Assembly (NCBI GenBank): GCA_000149265.1
Contig: CH003211.1
Location: forward strand, 874,599 to 938,598
DNA length: 64,000 bases
Source: Ciona savignyi
Taxonomy: Eukaryota; Chordata; Ascidiacea; Phlebobranchia; Cionidae
Direction of reading: 5' to 3'
The notes beneath the pieces were generated by a model that was not told the origin of the DNA, made no database searches, and was given only the letters and a program-made list of their open reading frames with translations. The position numbers and the translations under genes were made by a program. How positions within the stretch are numbered: position 1 is the stretch's first letter; each line of letters starts with the position of its first letter. Shown here one piece after another: positions 48,919-60,481 of the stretch.

Positions 48919-51900
48919 ATGGCATCAAAATACGACGAGTATGTTGAAGAAGATTTAAGACAGTGGATAGCTGACACCTCTGGCTGTCCGATCATGATCG
49001 AACATACTTTTCAGAATTGGTTGAAAGATGGAACAGTTCTTTGCTAGTATGTGATTACCAAATGATATGGGGTTATACCCCACTATGTAGTTTTATTCCA
49101 AGCCAAAGTTTTATTCACGGGGATAAACATGAATATCCTATCCAAAGTTTGATACCACACAGCCCTCATCTAGGTGCTCTTGTCCCTGTAAGCTGTGCCA
49201 AGTCACTTAATACTCAATATGTCAACACTTGGTATAAACTGGAATATAACGTGCAACCCTGATCGGGGGTAATCTGACAATTGCCCCTGCGTTTATGCCT
49301 CTTGCGTTTTCCCATTCACGAGGACAAACATGAATATCCTATCCTATCCTAACCTATTTGGTTGCTTGTCATATTCTAACAAATCTCACCTAAACATGCT
49401 TGTTCAAAGACGTAGGATAATATCATGTTTTTAATTCTATTAATTGCAAAACAAGGTCAGAGTTATCACATGGGCAATGTTCTGCTTACGTAGTGCTCAC
49501 AGTCGTGTTATCCAAGCTAATACAGTATGTCGTATATATACTTGATATGTTACTTCTGTTTTAGTTTAACCCATTAATTCATGGTGTTTCATGCAATGTT
49601 TACTAAATGACGTGCCCAAAAACCCAACCGTCTAGTCTAGATTTTGATTGACTACAATCTTTTTGCCGGACTACTGATGCTCTTATTGATTGGCTAACTG
49701 GCCAGACCAAGCATAACTTCACTGATTCTGCTGCCTGTTTGCCAATATGAAGTTATAACATAATTTTAAAACAATAAGAAACAACATATGGGTCGTAGTT
49801 TGCAATTGCAGTCCTGGAATAACCTAAAATTCTACATATAATTAATTAGATAATATTTTATGCTTGAATTTAACTAATTATAAGTCCACGATTTTGGTAC
49901 AAAATATATATACTGGTACTGTAAATTTTGTTTTATATGGTACCGGTACAGCTACTGACAAGTGACCATGATTATAATTTCAATTGACCATGAGTGAATA
50001 AAAAAAATAAAAAATAAAATACTTGTTATCACAAAGTAACCCGTAGAGTACAGAAATTCTATTTTTGTAATGGCACTGTGAAGATGGTAAATCCACATCA
50101 TTCACAACTAAAGAGTAAAAAACTAACTTTAATTTTACATATAAATACAAAAAGTGTTACAGCTTTATTTATAACATTGCTCTTGCAATATATTTTTCAG
50201 TTTAATAGACAGTCTTCAGCCGGATCTGCTGCCGAAGGGAATGCCACATCAATCAATGCTTAACCCCTTCCGATGTGTACGTTGGTTCTTTCAGTATATT
50301 TCTTTAATTTGCCTAAGATATACACTCAACAAAAAAATTCTGTCGTTGCTGTTGTATCCTCGGGCAAAAGATAATTTCCGGTGACATATGGATCATATAG
50401 AGTTACAATTGTGCCAAATATGCAGGAAATTACACCACAACCAGTTATAAATAGAAATGGGTACCATTTAACATCATTATTATGTAGAAAGAAACAAGGC
50501 AAACTGTCAATAAATTGACCTTACATTGTAAATCAGGACTGTTTCATTTTTAATAACGCCCTTTTTTCTTAAAGGTGTACCATATTATTTTATTTGGTGA
50601 AATAATTAAAAAAATATTTTTAACTTAATCATTAGACACAGGAATTTATGGTAAGTCCTACAATGCAAGTCCATAATAACACACAGCTTTGCCCCGAGCC
50701 TCGGTAGCTCAGTGGTCCAAGCGCGCTTACATAGGAAGTTCAATTTTCTCTTCACATTGTGGGACAATTTTTATAATATTATATATGTTTAACTACATTT
50801 CATAATATAATGTATATTTAGGAAAAAGTTCACCAAACAACAATGCTTATGAATGCTAATGCCACCCTTATTTATTCCAAACATATGCCTGGATAGAATA
50901 TAAAATTATTATTTCTTCCCATCCCCCAAGTCATTTATCCTTTGTTTAAAACCAGTTTATATCTATGCCAAAAATACTGAGTGTTTTGTTTTGACAGATG
51001 GAGAATATCAATGCATTTTTAGAAGCCATTAAATTGATGGGAGTACCAGAGCTTTCAGTCTGCACAACTGCAGACCTTTACAATGGACATGGAATGTCTC
51101 AGGTTAATAGATTTATGGACTATATGCTAAAGACTAGAATTGTGAGACTATTAACAATTACAAACTGCTGTTGAAGTTTGACTGTTTCGCCAAGATATTC
51201 AACCATTTTGCAATACTATTACAAGTGCTTCACCTGTTAGAATATTAATCATAAGCCAATCCATTCCATCAAGTAGCAGGTCTATTGAGTTTCATATTTA
51301 TCCACATACCGATTACATGTTGTTCGATGTACTGCAATGTTTACCCTTACATACATTTATATATGTCTGGTGATATTTTCCTAAAGCTTCGTATTGATAT
51401 ATCTGCTCTGTAAATTGAAATCTCCTAAATTGCTCTAGTGGACTTATTTTCTATTACAACTTTTTGTACCTGGTACTAGTAAGTGATAGACTACAAGCAG
51501 TTGTGAAATGCACTACACATAGTATGACTAATATTTAACATTATAATGAGACGTATTTAATATATCCTTATTTGTGGTTTGTAAATACATGTTTTTATTA
51601 AGAACTGTTGCATTATCGAAGCAAGTTTTTCCATTTATTATGTTTAGCTGTTATCGAGTATTACTTGCAAAAAAAACTACCGCTTTAGTTACACTAAAAT
51701 TCTTACCAAGATGTTCGGACTGGTAGATTTTGATATTGTTGAGGTGATAACCATAAATGCTGCAAATCAGCCTGTGTTCGTGAAGTACCAATGAATGATG
51801 TCCATCATTCAGTATCTAGTGCTGTAGCATTGGTTTTTGACCAAAAATTACCATTCTTCAAACAATGCACTTACAGATAAGAGATAACCATTTAAGATTT

Positions 51901-52724
51901 TAAGATAAAATTGCTACCATATGGCTCTGGGTTATTTTAGACCTCCTATTTAATAAAACACTGTTTTAAAGCATTTTTTGGCTTGTAAACGTCTACTGAG
52001 TTTGAGCTAGCTTACATTTATCTTTGGTTCAGACTGGTGTCCGCAGTTAGTAGAGAATTTGCTTGCGATGTCGACCACGTGCAATGTGTTTGATCAACAC
52101 CTAATGATCCATATTTCCCCAGGTTCAAACCTGCTTGTTAGCTGTTGTTGATGTGGTAAGTTGTTTATTGTTTCCTATCATTGTGAAGTGGCTTTTCTGT
52201 GGTTGTTTCATTTTTCTGTCCAAGGCTTACACACGTTACATTAATTTTCTTGTTTTAAGTAGGCGATACAAAGTAAAGATTTGATATTAACCTTATTGCA
52301 ATTTTTCTGGCAACCCAGCTGCAAACATGAGTATCCTACCTACCAAAATCAACCACATTTATTTTCAGGCAATTTCCAAGGGTCTCACTGAAACCGAGAT
52401 TGGGATTAGGATACCACCAAAACAGAACAAAGAATGGTCCGACTCGCAACTTAGAGCTGGAGATAGCATTATCGGCTTGCAGGTTTGATATTTTTATGTC
52501 AATATTTCTTACATTGATTTAGTGACTTTTACTTTGGTGGTAGCCGAATCCACATGTAAATGTTTTGCATACTCAAGCTACCAAGTGCACTGAACCATTC
52601 TTTATTTTTATTTTCCAAATCCCAGGCAGGAACAAATAAATTCGCAAGCCAATCTGGTATGACGGCGTATGGCTCCTCTCGCCCAGCGTACGATCGAAAA
52701 TACACGTCTGCAAACTCTAACTAA
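48919..52724 (+). CDS. tagln: Transgelin-type calponin-family protein (6 exons)
   Basis: Exons 48919-49046, 50201-50276, 50998-51102, 52123-52155, 52369-52482 and 52626-52724 join in phase to 184 aa, near the usual 200 aa of transgelins. Residues about 8-130 are a single calponin-homology domain: KYDEYVEEDLRQWI, FQNWLKDGTVLC, YLIDSLQP, then MENINAFLEAIKLMGV, TADLYNGHGM and VQTCLLAVVDV. The linker has SQLRAGDSIIGLQ, followed by one calponin-like repeat AGTNKFASQSGMTAYGSSR near the C-terminus. Such proteins bind and bundle actin in smooth muscle and other contractile or motile cells. One CH domain plus one calponin repeat favours transgelin over calponin, which has three repeats. Candidate polyadenylation signal AATAAA at 52899-52904. 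Introns contain SINE pieces (about 49110-49355) and a tRNA-like repeat (50695-50760). Confidence 0.9.
49110..49355 (+). repeat. SINE copies in transgelin intron 1
   Basis: A tail segment ATTCACGGGGATAAACATG is followed about 200 bp later by a second one, CATTCACGAGGACAAACATG, both leading into ATATCCTATCC. The second is preceded by AATCTGACAATTGCCCC. Two overlapping or nested SINE 3' ends are likely. Confidence 0.6.
50695..50760 (+). repeat. tRNA-like SINE head / tRNA pseudogene
   Basis: GCCTCGGTAGCTCAGTGG is a good tRNA 5' half with a canonical A box. The B box is reduced to AGTTCAATTTTC, and no matching acceptor stem closes it. It is in a transgelin intron. Confidence 0.45.
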
Positions 52725-52898
52725 CGTTTAATATTCCGCATAACCTGGCTAATCGTGCTGCCTTTTTTCTTTATATTGAACAAAACCCTACTTGCCTTCG
52801 TTTTCAACAGTAGTCTAGTACTTTTCCTCCTAAATTTCTTGGTATTTTATTGACTTCTTTCAAAATGTATTGACATTGTTTTCCTAAAATATTTTTTT

Positions 52899-52904
52899 AA
52901 TAAA
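52899..52904 (+). terminator. Candidate polyadenylation signal of transgelin
   Basis: AATAAA 175 bp after the stop codon at 52724, followed by a T-rich stretch. Confidence 0.5.
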
Positions 52905-53152
52905 TTTTTTTTTTAGAATTTAATTATTACCGTAGTTGTAAAAGAAGCTTCAGCCATTGTAAAATCTGGCAAGTTTTATTATTGTTTTTACCTAATTGTG
53001 TGCTCTTTCAACAATTGACCATACCATAATTTTAGTGTGCACCGACTGACCTTACTAAATCAATTCATATATATGTTTTAACCCTTTCATATGTACTAAC
53101 CTGTTGATTTTACGTTTTTTTTAGTAAAAGCTGCCTTTATGTTAGTAAAAGG

Positions 53153-53202
53153 TCTATCTTAAGTAATTTCGTGGAGTTCTATCTTAAGTAATTTCGTGGA
53201 GT
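53153..53202. repeat. Tandem duplication, 2 x 25 bp
   Basis: Two exact adjacent copies of TCTATCTTAAGTAATTTC followed by GTGGAGT, downstream of transgelin. Confidence 0.85.
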
Positions 53203-53768
53203 TTTAGAGTGTAATTCAATTTGTTTTAAACCGCCGATGACCACGTGAAATTGACTGCAAGCACGCGTGTTTTGTCGAATATCTATTGCCATCTCTGCAC
53301 TAATGACATTCACATAATGTGGTGCCTGTGTCATCACCGTAGCGCACGTTCAACAACTATATTTTTAAATCATGTCAACCTCTTGCTGACTGTTGTACCC
53401 AATTCTCTTTCACATTCCAATTTATTAAACGTTTCTTTCCTAATTAATGTGTTTGGTTTACTTATCAGTTAGGTTAATTCCACGTAGAAATATGTTGGCA
53501 TTCATTGAGCTGTGTACTTCATGGCTCAGTACAGTTGTTTCTATAACCGGCCCTTTTCTATTAAAGCAAGATACCAAGTATAGAAATAATACATTGGTCA
53601 ATATAGAAGTCTTCGATTTACTTACGCAAAATCTGGTCATCCTTTTTCTTTAACCCGAGCCGAGTTTTTTGTTTATTTTAACGTAAATGGTTAATCGACA
53701 ACTTGTCAGAGAATTTCATATATTAATCGAGTTACCTTAGATATGGTCATTATAGGCCCAAACACATT

Positions 53769-53990
53769 TAGGATATTCATGTTTATCCCCGTGAATGGGA
53801 AAACCAATGGGGTTAACACGCGGACAATCGTCAGGTCACCGTCGAGTTGCCAGAACTATTGCAGTATTTTGTGTATGATTTACACGTTCCTTTAATTTGG
53901 TAGAAACCATTAATCCACTAGGTTCAGGCTATGTCCATTAGGTGCTTTGCCCAAGGACACAACCCGGACTAGCTTGCGACCAATTTCGTT
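53769..53990 (-). repeat. SINE copy, reverse orientation
   Basis: AGGATATTCATGTTTATCCC, TCGTCAGGTCACCGTCGAG, ATTTGGTAGAAACCATTAAT and CCCAAGGACACAACCCGG occur in the same order as in the copy at 47326-47620. The tRNA-like head is absent or decayed. Confidence 0.75.
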
Positions 53991-54226
53991 TCGGTTTTTA
54001 AACCAATTGGGTTACTCTTTGATGGAGTGAAATTCAACATTGACGAAGAATCCGTCTGGTGGTTCGAAGCTACCGATTACGCTCAAAAACACGCGTACGT
54101 GTCTGTTCTATTGTCGACTAAAAAGAAATTACATGTACAAAAAGATAAAGCTGTATTTAAAAAAACGTAAAATATATATTGCAGAATAAAGTAAACACAG
54201 TCCTTTGAAGAACGTCGTTATTCCAT

Positions 54227-55683
54227 TTACGTTGCCTCTGAAAGTAGAAATATATTTTTAGTTTTCTTTATTATACTATTCGTTCGTGTGCTTACACACG
54301 ATGTCGTATTTATAAGAGTGGTGCCCAAATTTCTTTGATGCGGTAAAGGCAAATCCGCCGTTCGATTTAATTAGTAGAATTAAACCCATAGGTAGCCTAC
54401 GATAAGCAAGACTAACGTTGATTTTGTAAAGTACTGTGTTGTCCGGTCGCCAGAGATATGCACAGTATATCCTGGCATATCTTACTATTTTGTTGTTACG
54501 GTATATTTTCTTAAACGGTTAAACATACCGTTCACAACATTAACAGCTTCAGCGAAGAGAGCCTTCTTTATTGTCGTATCATCTGAAAACACACAATTTT
54601 TTTAAAAAAAGATTAAAACTTACTTCTGTATTTCTAATTAATCAAACTTACTTCTGTAAGTCTAATTAATCAGGACTCCATAAACACTGCAAATTAAACT
54701 GCCGGATAAAAACGATATGAATAACTTACAAAGTAACAAGCTTCGTCGGTATGTGGACAAGGCACTTACTTAAGTCAGCCTTCAGAGGCTTGTCCAATCT
54801 ATGTGTTCGATTCAGTCTTTTAAACCATGCCAAAAGTATTACTCTGCGATGTGGCGGTGAGGTGAAAGGAACAGTTATTCGGACAGGCGTCGTAATCGTT
54901 TCCTACTATGACATAACAATATCGCCCCTTAATCGAATGTTCCGCCGCAAATTCGACTGCGGGCACGTGGTGTTCCAGACCCCATAGATTACCGTTTCGA
55001 AACTCTTTTACATCTAATATCATATATACAATGCACATATGGGGTCTACACAACACGCATATTGTAATATTTCGGGTAACTCAACTGTGAACATGCGGTA
55101 AATAGCGAACAATCTCTCTTTTTCCGCCCAATATATTAACATTAGCAAACATATATAATATATCCTTATTTCGGAGCGTAATACATGGAATTGTACTATA
55201 TTTTAGGAGAAAAAATAAATACAGTATACTTATTACATTGCGATGTTTTGGAATGTTGGTATACTCCACTAAGACGAGAGGTTTTATTAGGTGTTAGTTA
55301 CCTCGCACAATGGCATGTGCCAGTCAAAGGCTAAATTAACTCTCTTGTACATTTTTTTTTCAAATGAAAATGCAATACAGCAGCATTTTTAGAGGTTCAT
55401 TATTTAAAAAAAAGTTTTATACATCCTTACTTTGAATTGCCGCGTATATGCCATATCCTAGTCCAGCAAAGGCTCCCAACAAAACTACAACAAATATAAT
55501 GCCGATTCCGATGCCAAATGCTGTCCACTCTTTCGGATTCTGACGAAATGTGTTTTTAAAAATATTTTGATTATAAAACAGTCAATTAAACATTTGTACA
55601 ACTGTGTTTAATGTAACAGATCTTACCTGTAGAGTTTCCCAGCTGACAAATAATCTACTTCTCTGGGTAAACGCCGCCGGCAT
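54227..55683 (-). CDS. Small single-pass membrane protein (76 aa, 4 exons)
   Basis: Exons 55683-55627, 55539-55431, 54582-54529 and 54237-54227 join through GT/AG borders in consistent phase. The 76-aa product starts MPAAFTQRSRLFVSWETLQ and has one hydrophobic, Gly-rich segment at about residues 27-53 (FGIGIGIIFVVVLLGAF). It ends in a short charged tail with DTTIKKALFAEAVNVVNEAT. The last exon carries only the final codons and TAA. A basic residue pair precedes the membrane segment and no signal peptide is seen. I do not recognise the family; it could be a small integral membrane protein of an organelle or a subunit of a larger complex. Support is from splice phase and the clean membrane segment, not homology. 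Confidence 0.6.
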
Positions 55684-57731
55684 GGTTTGTCCTTTAAAAA
55701 TACGAAAAAAAATTGATGCGGATTACCTCACAAATTTACAAATCTCGAATCTGCGTTTAAAATTATATAGACCCGGCAAATCAAGATACATCTTCGGTTG
55801 GAAATACCCAAATACTTGGCGAACACAATAGGCTGCTATACCGCATTGTTTTCAATCGCCTGAGCTTTGTTCTTATCCACGCGAAACCACCTGATAACAG
55901 ACTACCGCTGGATCATCTTGCCGGAAAGTAATGTCTTCATTTAGCTTTATTTGACAGGCCAACAAAGAGAAATAGTGGATCAAGTATACACATAGACATA
56001 CTACACACTGTGTAGGGCGAATAGCCGTGGCAACCCGACTGTGGGCGGATCCACAAAATTATGTTTTTAGCGTAAGTTGTAAATTGTGGTAGAATTTGAA
56101 TTTACTTTTTAAATAAATGTATAATATATGATTAAAAACTCTGTTAAAACATATTAGTAGATATGTTTCACATCAACTCAAGTAATTTCACTATTGAAAA
56201 AGGATTCAATGCATTTAATTACTATTTCAACAGCAAGCCGGGTTCCGATTTGCCTAAGAATCGGTCATGCTCCCCCTGACCTTACAATCTGGATTGCATT
56301 ATTGCATGTTATGGTATTATAGGGTTCACTTTGATCCAAATTACCCTGTTTATACTATGGGAAATCTGCAAAATATAAGGTATATCAGCAACTGTAATAC
56401 ACTATTACCACACGGCCTTTTGGCCCCAAAAATAAATGCTGGCTCCATCGTTAAAGGCTGGGGAGAAGGGCTTTCTATGGCCTACATTCCTTGGTCCCGG
56501 CGCTACAGTGGACCAGCCCATACTATTGTATTGTATCGTTAACTGCTATTCCGGGAATTTCCTTAGAAACTCAACCCATCCTAAACCTGGGATCATATTT
56601 TTTAACACCATATAAAACAAAATTGTGGCAACATTTTTAATTTGTTTGGGTTATGCATTATAATTGTAACTGGCATATCTAAAGTAAATCACTTTGGAGA
56701 TTCCCCGGTAGGTCCGAGAATACGAAAATGACCGCCAACTCCTAAAAAATGCATTTTTTAATATTGTTTGGCTTTCGAGAACTTCTGATTGTGGGTTAGC
56801 ATTACTGAATATTTTAAGCTGATTGAACAATACTACATTGTAAACATCCAGGCGTTACACGATTACGTAATCTGGTGTGTGGCAGCGAACACCCGTAATC
56901 TTAAGATACCAATGCATTCTAAGTTAGTCGTTTTGTTTGGAACTTTTACGGTCGCTTTAAAATGTTCTAGGTACCAAGAGTAAAGCCCGTCACACAGTTC
57001 TAACTTTATTGTACGGCGACTGTGAAGCAGTTAGCAATTTTCGAAAGTTGAAAACACTTCACGAACGACTCTAAGCTTACCCTACAAAACGACTTCGAAC
57101 AATAGTAATAAAAGAGTTTTGATCTGAAATCTATATCGTTGAAACATCTAACGATTTAACTCGTAATTGGTACTAAGTTATTCGCTTCAATTGCTCAATG
57201 CAATTAATATTATAAAACTACTGAGGCGTTGATCGACGAACCACAAAAGATAGTAGTTAGCCTAAGTCAAAGAGACGTTTACGCAGAAAACCTCTATTAA
57301 TTAGCGCACCTCTGAGAGTCGAGACAGCGCGTAGGGAATCGAAGTTTGCATGAGGTGTTGTAACTGGCTTACCTGGGGCCTACAAGGAACAATCTAGAAA
57401 ATTAGGCAGCTACCTGCAACGGCTGCCTACATATGAAGTAATCTCTCGCTAAAGACTGATGCAAACAGGCCTGTGTATGCAATGGAAGATAAGAGCGATT
57501 TTTAACGGCACGCCCTAAATCATTGGTTTTAATAGTACCATCGTCAGATTAGGCTAGAAACATGGGTTTTGTACATTATAACGGGAGTTGATAGCTCTAG
57601 TAATACACACGATAATTGCTAACTTCGGAAAGGCAATGCAGGAATTTTTGTCGTTTCGGAAACAACCAATCTGTTTTTGGCTATCACGTCCTCCGACTAC
57701 AGACTTTATTCATTTTATTCCCAAGCCAACC
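55684..57731. other. Intergenic region, nothing clear
   Basis: Separates two divergently oriented small genes. Open frames at 56267-56542 and 56789-56983 lack domains and splice context. Promoters for both neighbours are expected but could not be placed. Confidence 0.4.
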
Positions 57732-57923
57732 ATGGATGGTAAAGTTCTTTTGTTTCTCGTATTGGTTCTTAGCTCTATTGCGAGCTCAGAAGCTAGGAGC
57801 ATAACTTATTCCGACTACAACCCTGGCACCCAGTGGGCACAGCTACAGAAAACGAATTCTGAACTGGACGACAGGCAACTTCGTTCAGATAAAATCGTTT
57901 TACGGAAATTGCAAACTAAATAA
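57732..57923 (+). CDS. Small secreted peptide precursor candidate (63 aa)
   Basis: A single-exon frame starts MDGKVLLFLVLVLSSIASSE, a textbook signal peptide with likely cleavage near residue 21. The mature part, about 42 aa, begins RSITYSDYNPGTQWAQLQ, is hydrophilic and charged, and has no Cys. Dibasic prohormone sites are not clear, although RK occurs in VLRKLQTK near the end. The upstream frame is open to 57588, but ATG 57732 is chosen because the signal peptide follows directly. The stop UAA lies inside AATAAA (57919-57924). I do not recognise the family; a secreted or neuropeptide-like product is an inference from the leader only. Confidence 0.5.
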   Translation: MDGKVLLFLVLVLSSIASSEARSITYSDYNPGTQWAQLQKTNSELDDRQLRSDKIVLRKLQTK

Positions 57924-57924
57924 A
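57919..57924 (+). terminator. Polyadenylation signal overlapping the stop of the small peptide gene
   Basis: ACT AAA TAA AGT places the UAA stop (57921-57923) within AATAAA. Confidence 0.5.
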
Positions 57925-60481
57925 GTAACAACAGTTTAATGTAGTTTGCTTTGTTTTTCGTCTTCTATACGTATGAGCACATACTTTAAATTTAAAAAGG
58001 AAATAGGAAAATCACAGTAGTTCCAGCATATCCCGATTATTAATTTTTTTAAAGCGGACGTTGAAATGAATTACAGCAAAGTATAACTAGATGCTTAGGA
58101 CATTGTATTACAAGGGTACGCGGCCTGCTCTGTTGCTTCACTGATCACAGCGGTTGTAGCAAATACCGCCTCCCGACAAACCGATAGCGGTATGTGAAGA
58201 TATCGATGTAGGAGTCTAATTTTGTCCCATTATTATTTGCAGGTCAGTTTTCCACCATGGATTCATTGTGATCTGTTTTCTGAATGAGAAAAAATGACAC
58301 TATATACAAATTTTTTTGTTGTTCGAACGGCTGCGTGGGTATGCAAAAAATAAATGCGCATTAACGTCTGTGTTACGCAAGTATTGCAAATTACGCAGTC
58401 GTTAATCTGGGTTTTGTTTAAATAGTATAATTTAGTGCGACCAGTTGGCTTGGTTGATTATTCGTTGCCTTTCAGCAGAAGAGTTGCAGATTCGAAACTG
58501 TTTGTTAGCTAGTCGGTTGTGCCATTGGACTTACGGACATTGCCTGAACCCAATGGAACTAATTATCCCAAGTTGGTCACTTCACCTAGACGTGTGTGTT
58601 AAACTTCGTAAATGGCGGGTCACACAAATATCTAGGAGTAAGTTGCAGAATTTGTGTACATATGCAAAGTCACACTAAATCCCGTCCGATAAAACACCCC
58701 TACTAAACTCCTGTGAATGTGAATGTCAATCTCAGAGCAAATAACTTTATTTACAGCATTGAATGTAACACTGATTCGAACACTAACAAACGTAAAATTA
58801 AAACAATCTTTTCAACAAAAACCGTTGTACACACTTTTTAAATCAACGCACATATGGGCGAGGATCTGATTTTAGCAGTGTTGTTTCCAAGCATGGAAAT
58901 GTAAGGAAGTTGATTTGGTAAACATGGGTTTAAACTTGTTTTTATATATATTCGCTTGTTGAGTTTGCCAACAGAGTGTAATATACGGTAGGACGACTGA
59001 AGTCTCCTGGGGCAAACAATGCTGTAAAATGTTAGTTGTCGCTGGCCGAAATAAAACAGAAACAATGAGAAAACACACAAAATAAAAGAGAGCCCTATCA
59101 GATCTCCAAATAAAACTTTAGTTTCAAACAGGTACAACCAATGAGTATTATTGTACATTTGCACTTTGTAATTCACAAAAATGAGCATCAGTATTTTAAA
59201 TTGCACATATACTGTATGGCAATGGAATAACGTACATAAATTGGCAAAATTTCAAATCTTAAGAAACAACACAAAATTTTAATGACTTTTAAATCATTGG
59301 ATTGTATAACTACTTTTTAATATGACAAACTATTTATTGTACTGTTCCAAGTAAGAAACAAGAGTAATTAATTGCTTCAAAACAAACTTGTCCCCATTTG
59401 GTCACATGAATGATATATTAATGAATTAGCACTTAAACAGGTTACAGCACTATTGTATTCATTGGCCAGCTGCAGAAATACTACTTATTAATGAAAATGT
59501 GGTGCTGAAACAACATTAAAACCAACCTGGACGAAATGAATTTAAATTGTATTTTGGTTGCGTTTAAAGATTTAAAATTTTTCATACGTTCGAGACAATT
59601 AAGGTAAATATCTTAACAAAAACATCGATATTTCAAAGAATAATGCACAGAATTGGGATATTCTTTACGCAAAAATACTTTTTATACAGAGTCCAGGTTT
59701 CTGAAATGTCTAACTATGAAAAATAAATTAAACAGACATTGCTTAGCATGTATTTAACGGTTTAAGCAACTAGGTCATGTACCGCAAACTAACGAGCAGG
59801 ACACTGCATTATAAATCAAAGCACCATTGCAATAATGTCACTTTACCACAATTGATTGTTTTTTAAGGAAAAGTGTGTTTATTATAGTATTTTGTCATTA
59901 CACATCACTAAAGCCTATGCTGTGGTATTCAAATGCAGATCTAGCTTTTTTTTATATTTACGGATATTAATTAAACAATATTCAAGTTTTGTGTTAATGT
60001 ATATTAAAAGCCTTTTTCTTTCACATTGTTTTTGTGGGTATCCATTTTTAGGTCAAAAAAATGTCAACAAAGCATCAGAGTCTTAACCGCTATCAAAACA
60101 TTTTCAAGATTAAAAACAATGAGCATTTTTTGTCATTTTTAAGCATAAAGCTGATTTAGCGGAACAGTGTTTCCAAGATGAATATGTATACATACAATCC
60201 AATATGAAGTTAAGGAATTAATAGAATAAAAAATAGATATTTGCGCAAGCAGACTTACTTGAAACTAAATTGCCTTGAAAAATGAAGTTTCTGTATATTT
60301 AGTGCTTCTGTATGGTTTATAAAAATAGCCCCAGCACATTTTTAAGATGTGCTTTTAGCTGACATTTAAAATTGATAACTTGAGCTAAGTTTTGCAACGA
60401 TGCTAAACTGACAGCTGTGAACGTGTAACCCAACAGTGGTATATATAGTGGCAAGGTAAAAACAGTTACAAAGCGCCAACT
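57925..60481. other. Convergent intergenic region, probably TLCD4 3' UTR in part
   Basis: Lies between the secreted peptide gene and the TLCD4 stop codon. It contains a SINE copy at 58440-58640 and several minus-strand AATAAA signals (for example TTTATT near 58747 and 59334 on the plus strand). The 122-codon minus-strand frame at 58838-59206 has no domain and is not called a gene. Confidence 0.4.
58440..58640 (+). repeat. SINE copy with tRNA-like head
   Basis: AGAGTTGCAGATTCGAAACTG (B box region) and GTTAGCTAGTCGGTTGTGCC are followed by TTACGGACATTGCCTGAACC, in the order of the family's head and body. The 3' tail is missing or decayed. Confidence 0.6.

Larger units (their letters stand above)
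52905..54226. other. Intergenic region with tandem duplication and SINE
   Basis: Holds the 2 x 25-bp duplication at 53153-53202 and a reverse SINE copy at 53769-53990. Short open frames at 53245-53653 occur on both strands, show no domain and are not called genes. Confidence 0.5.

Noticed and set aside
50695..50760. A functional tRNA gene
   Set aside because: The A box is good but the B box and acceptor stem are not; it resembles a SINE head or tRNA pseudogene.
58838..59206. A 122-codon minus-strand frame downstream of TLCD4
   Set aside because: No domain, hydrophobic residues in no clear pattern, no splice context; more likely 3' UTR or intergenic sequence.
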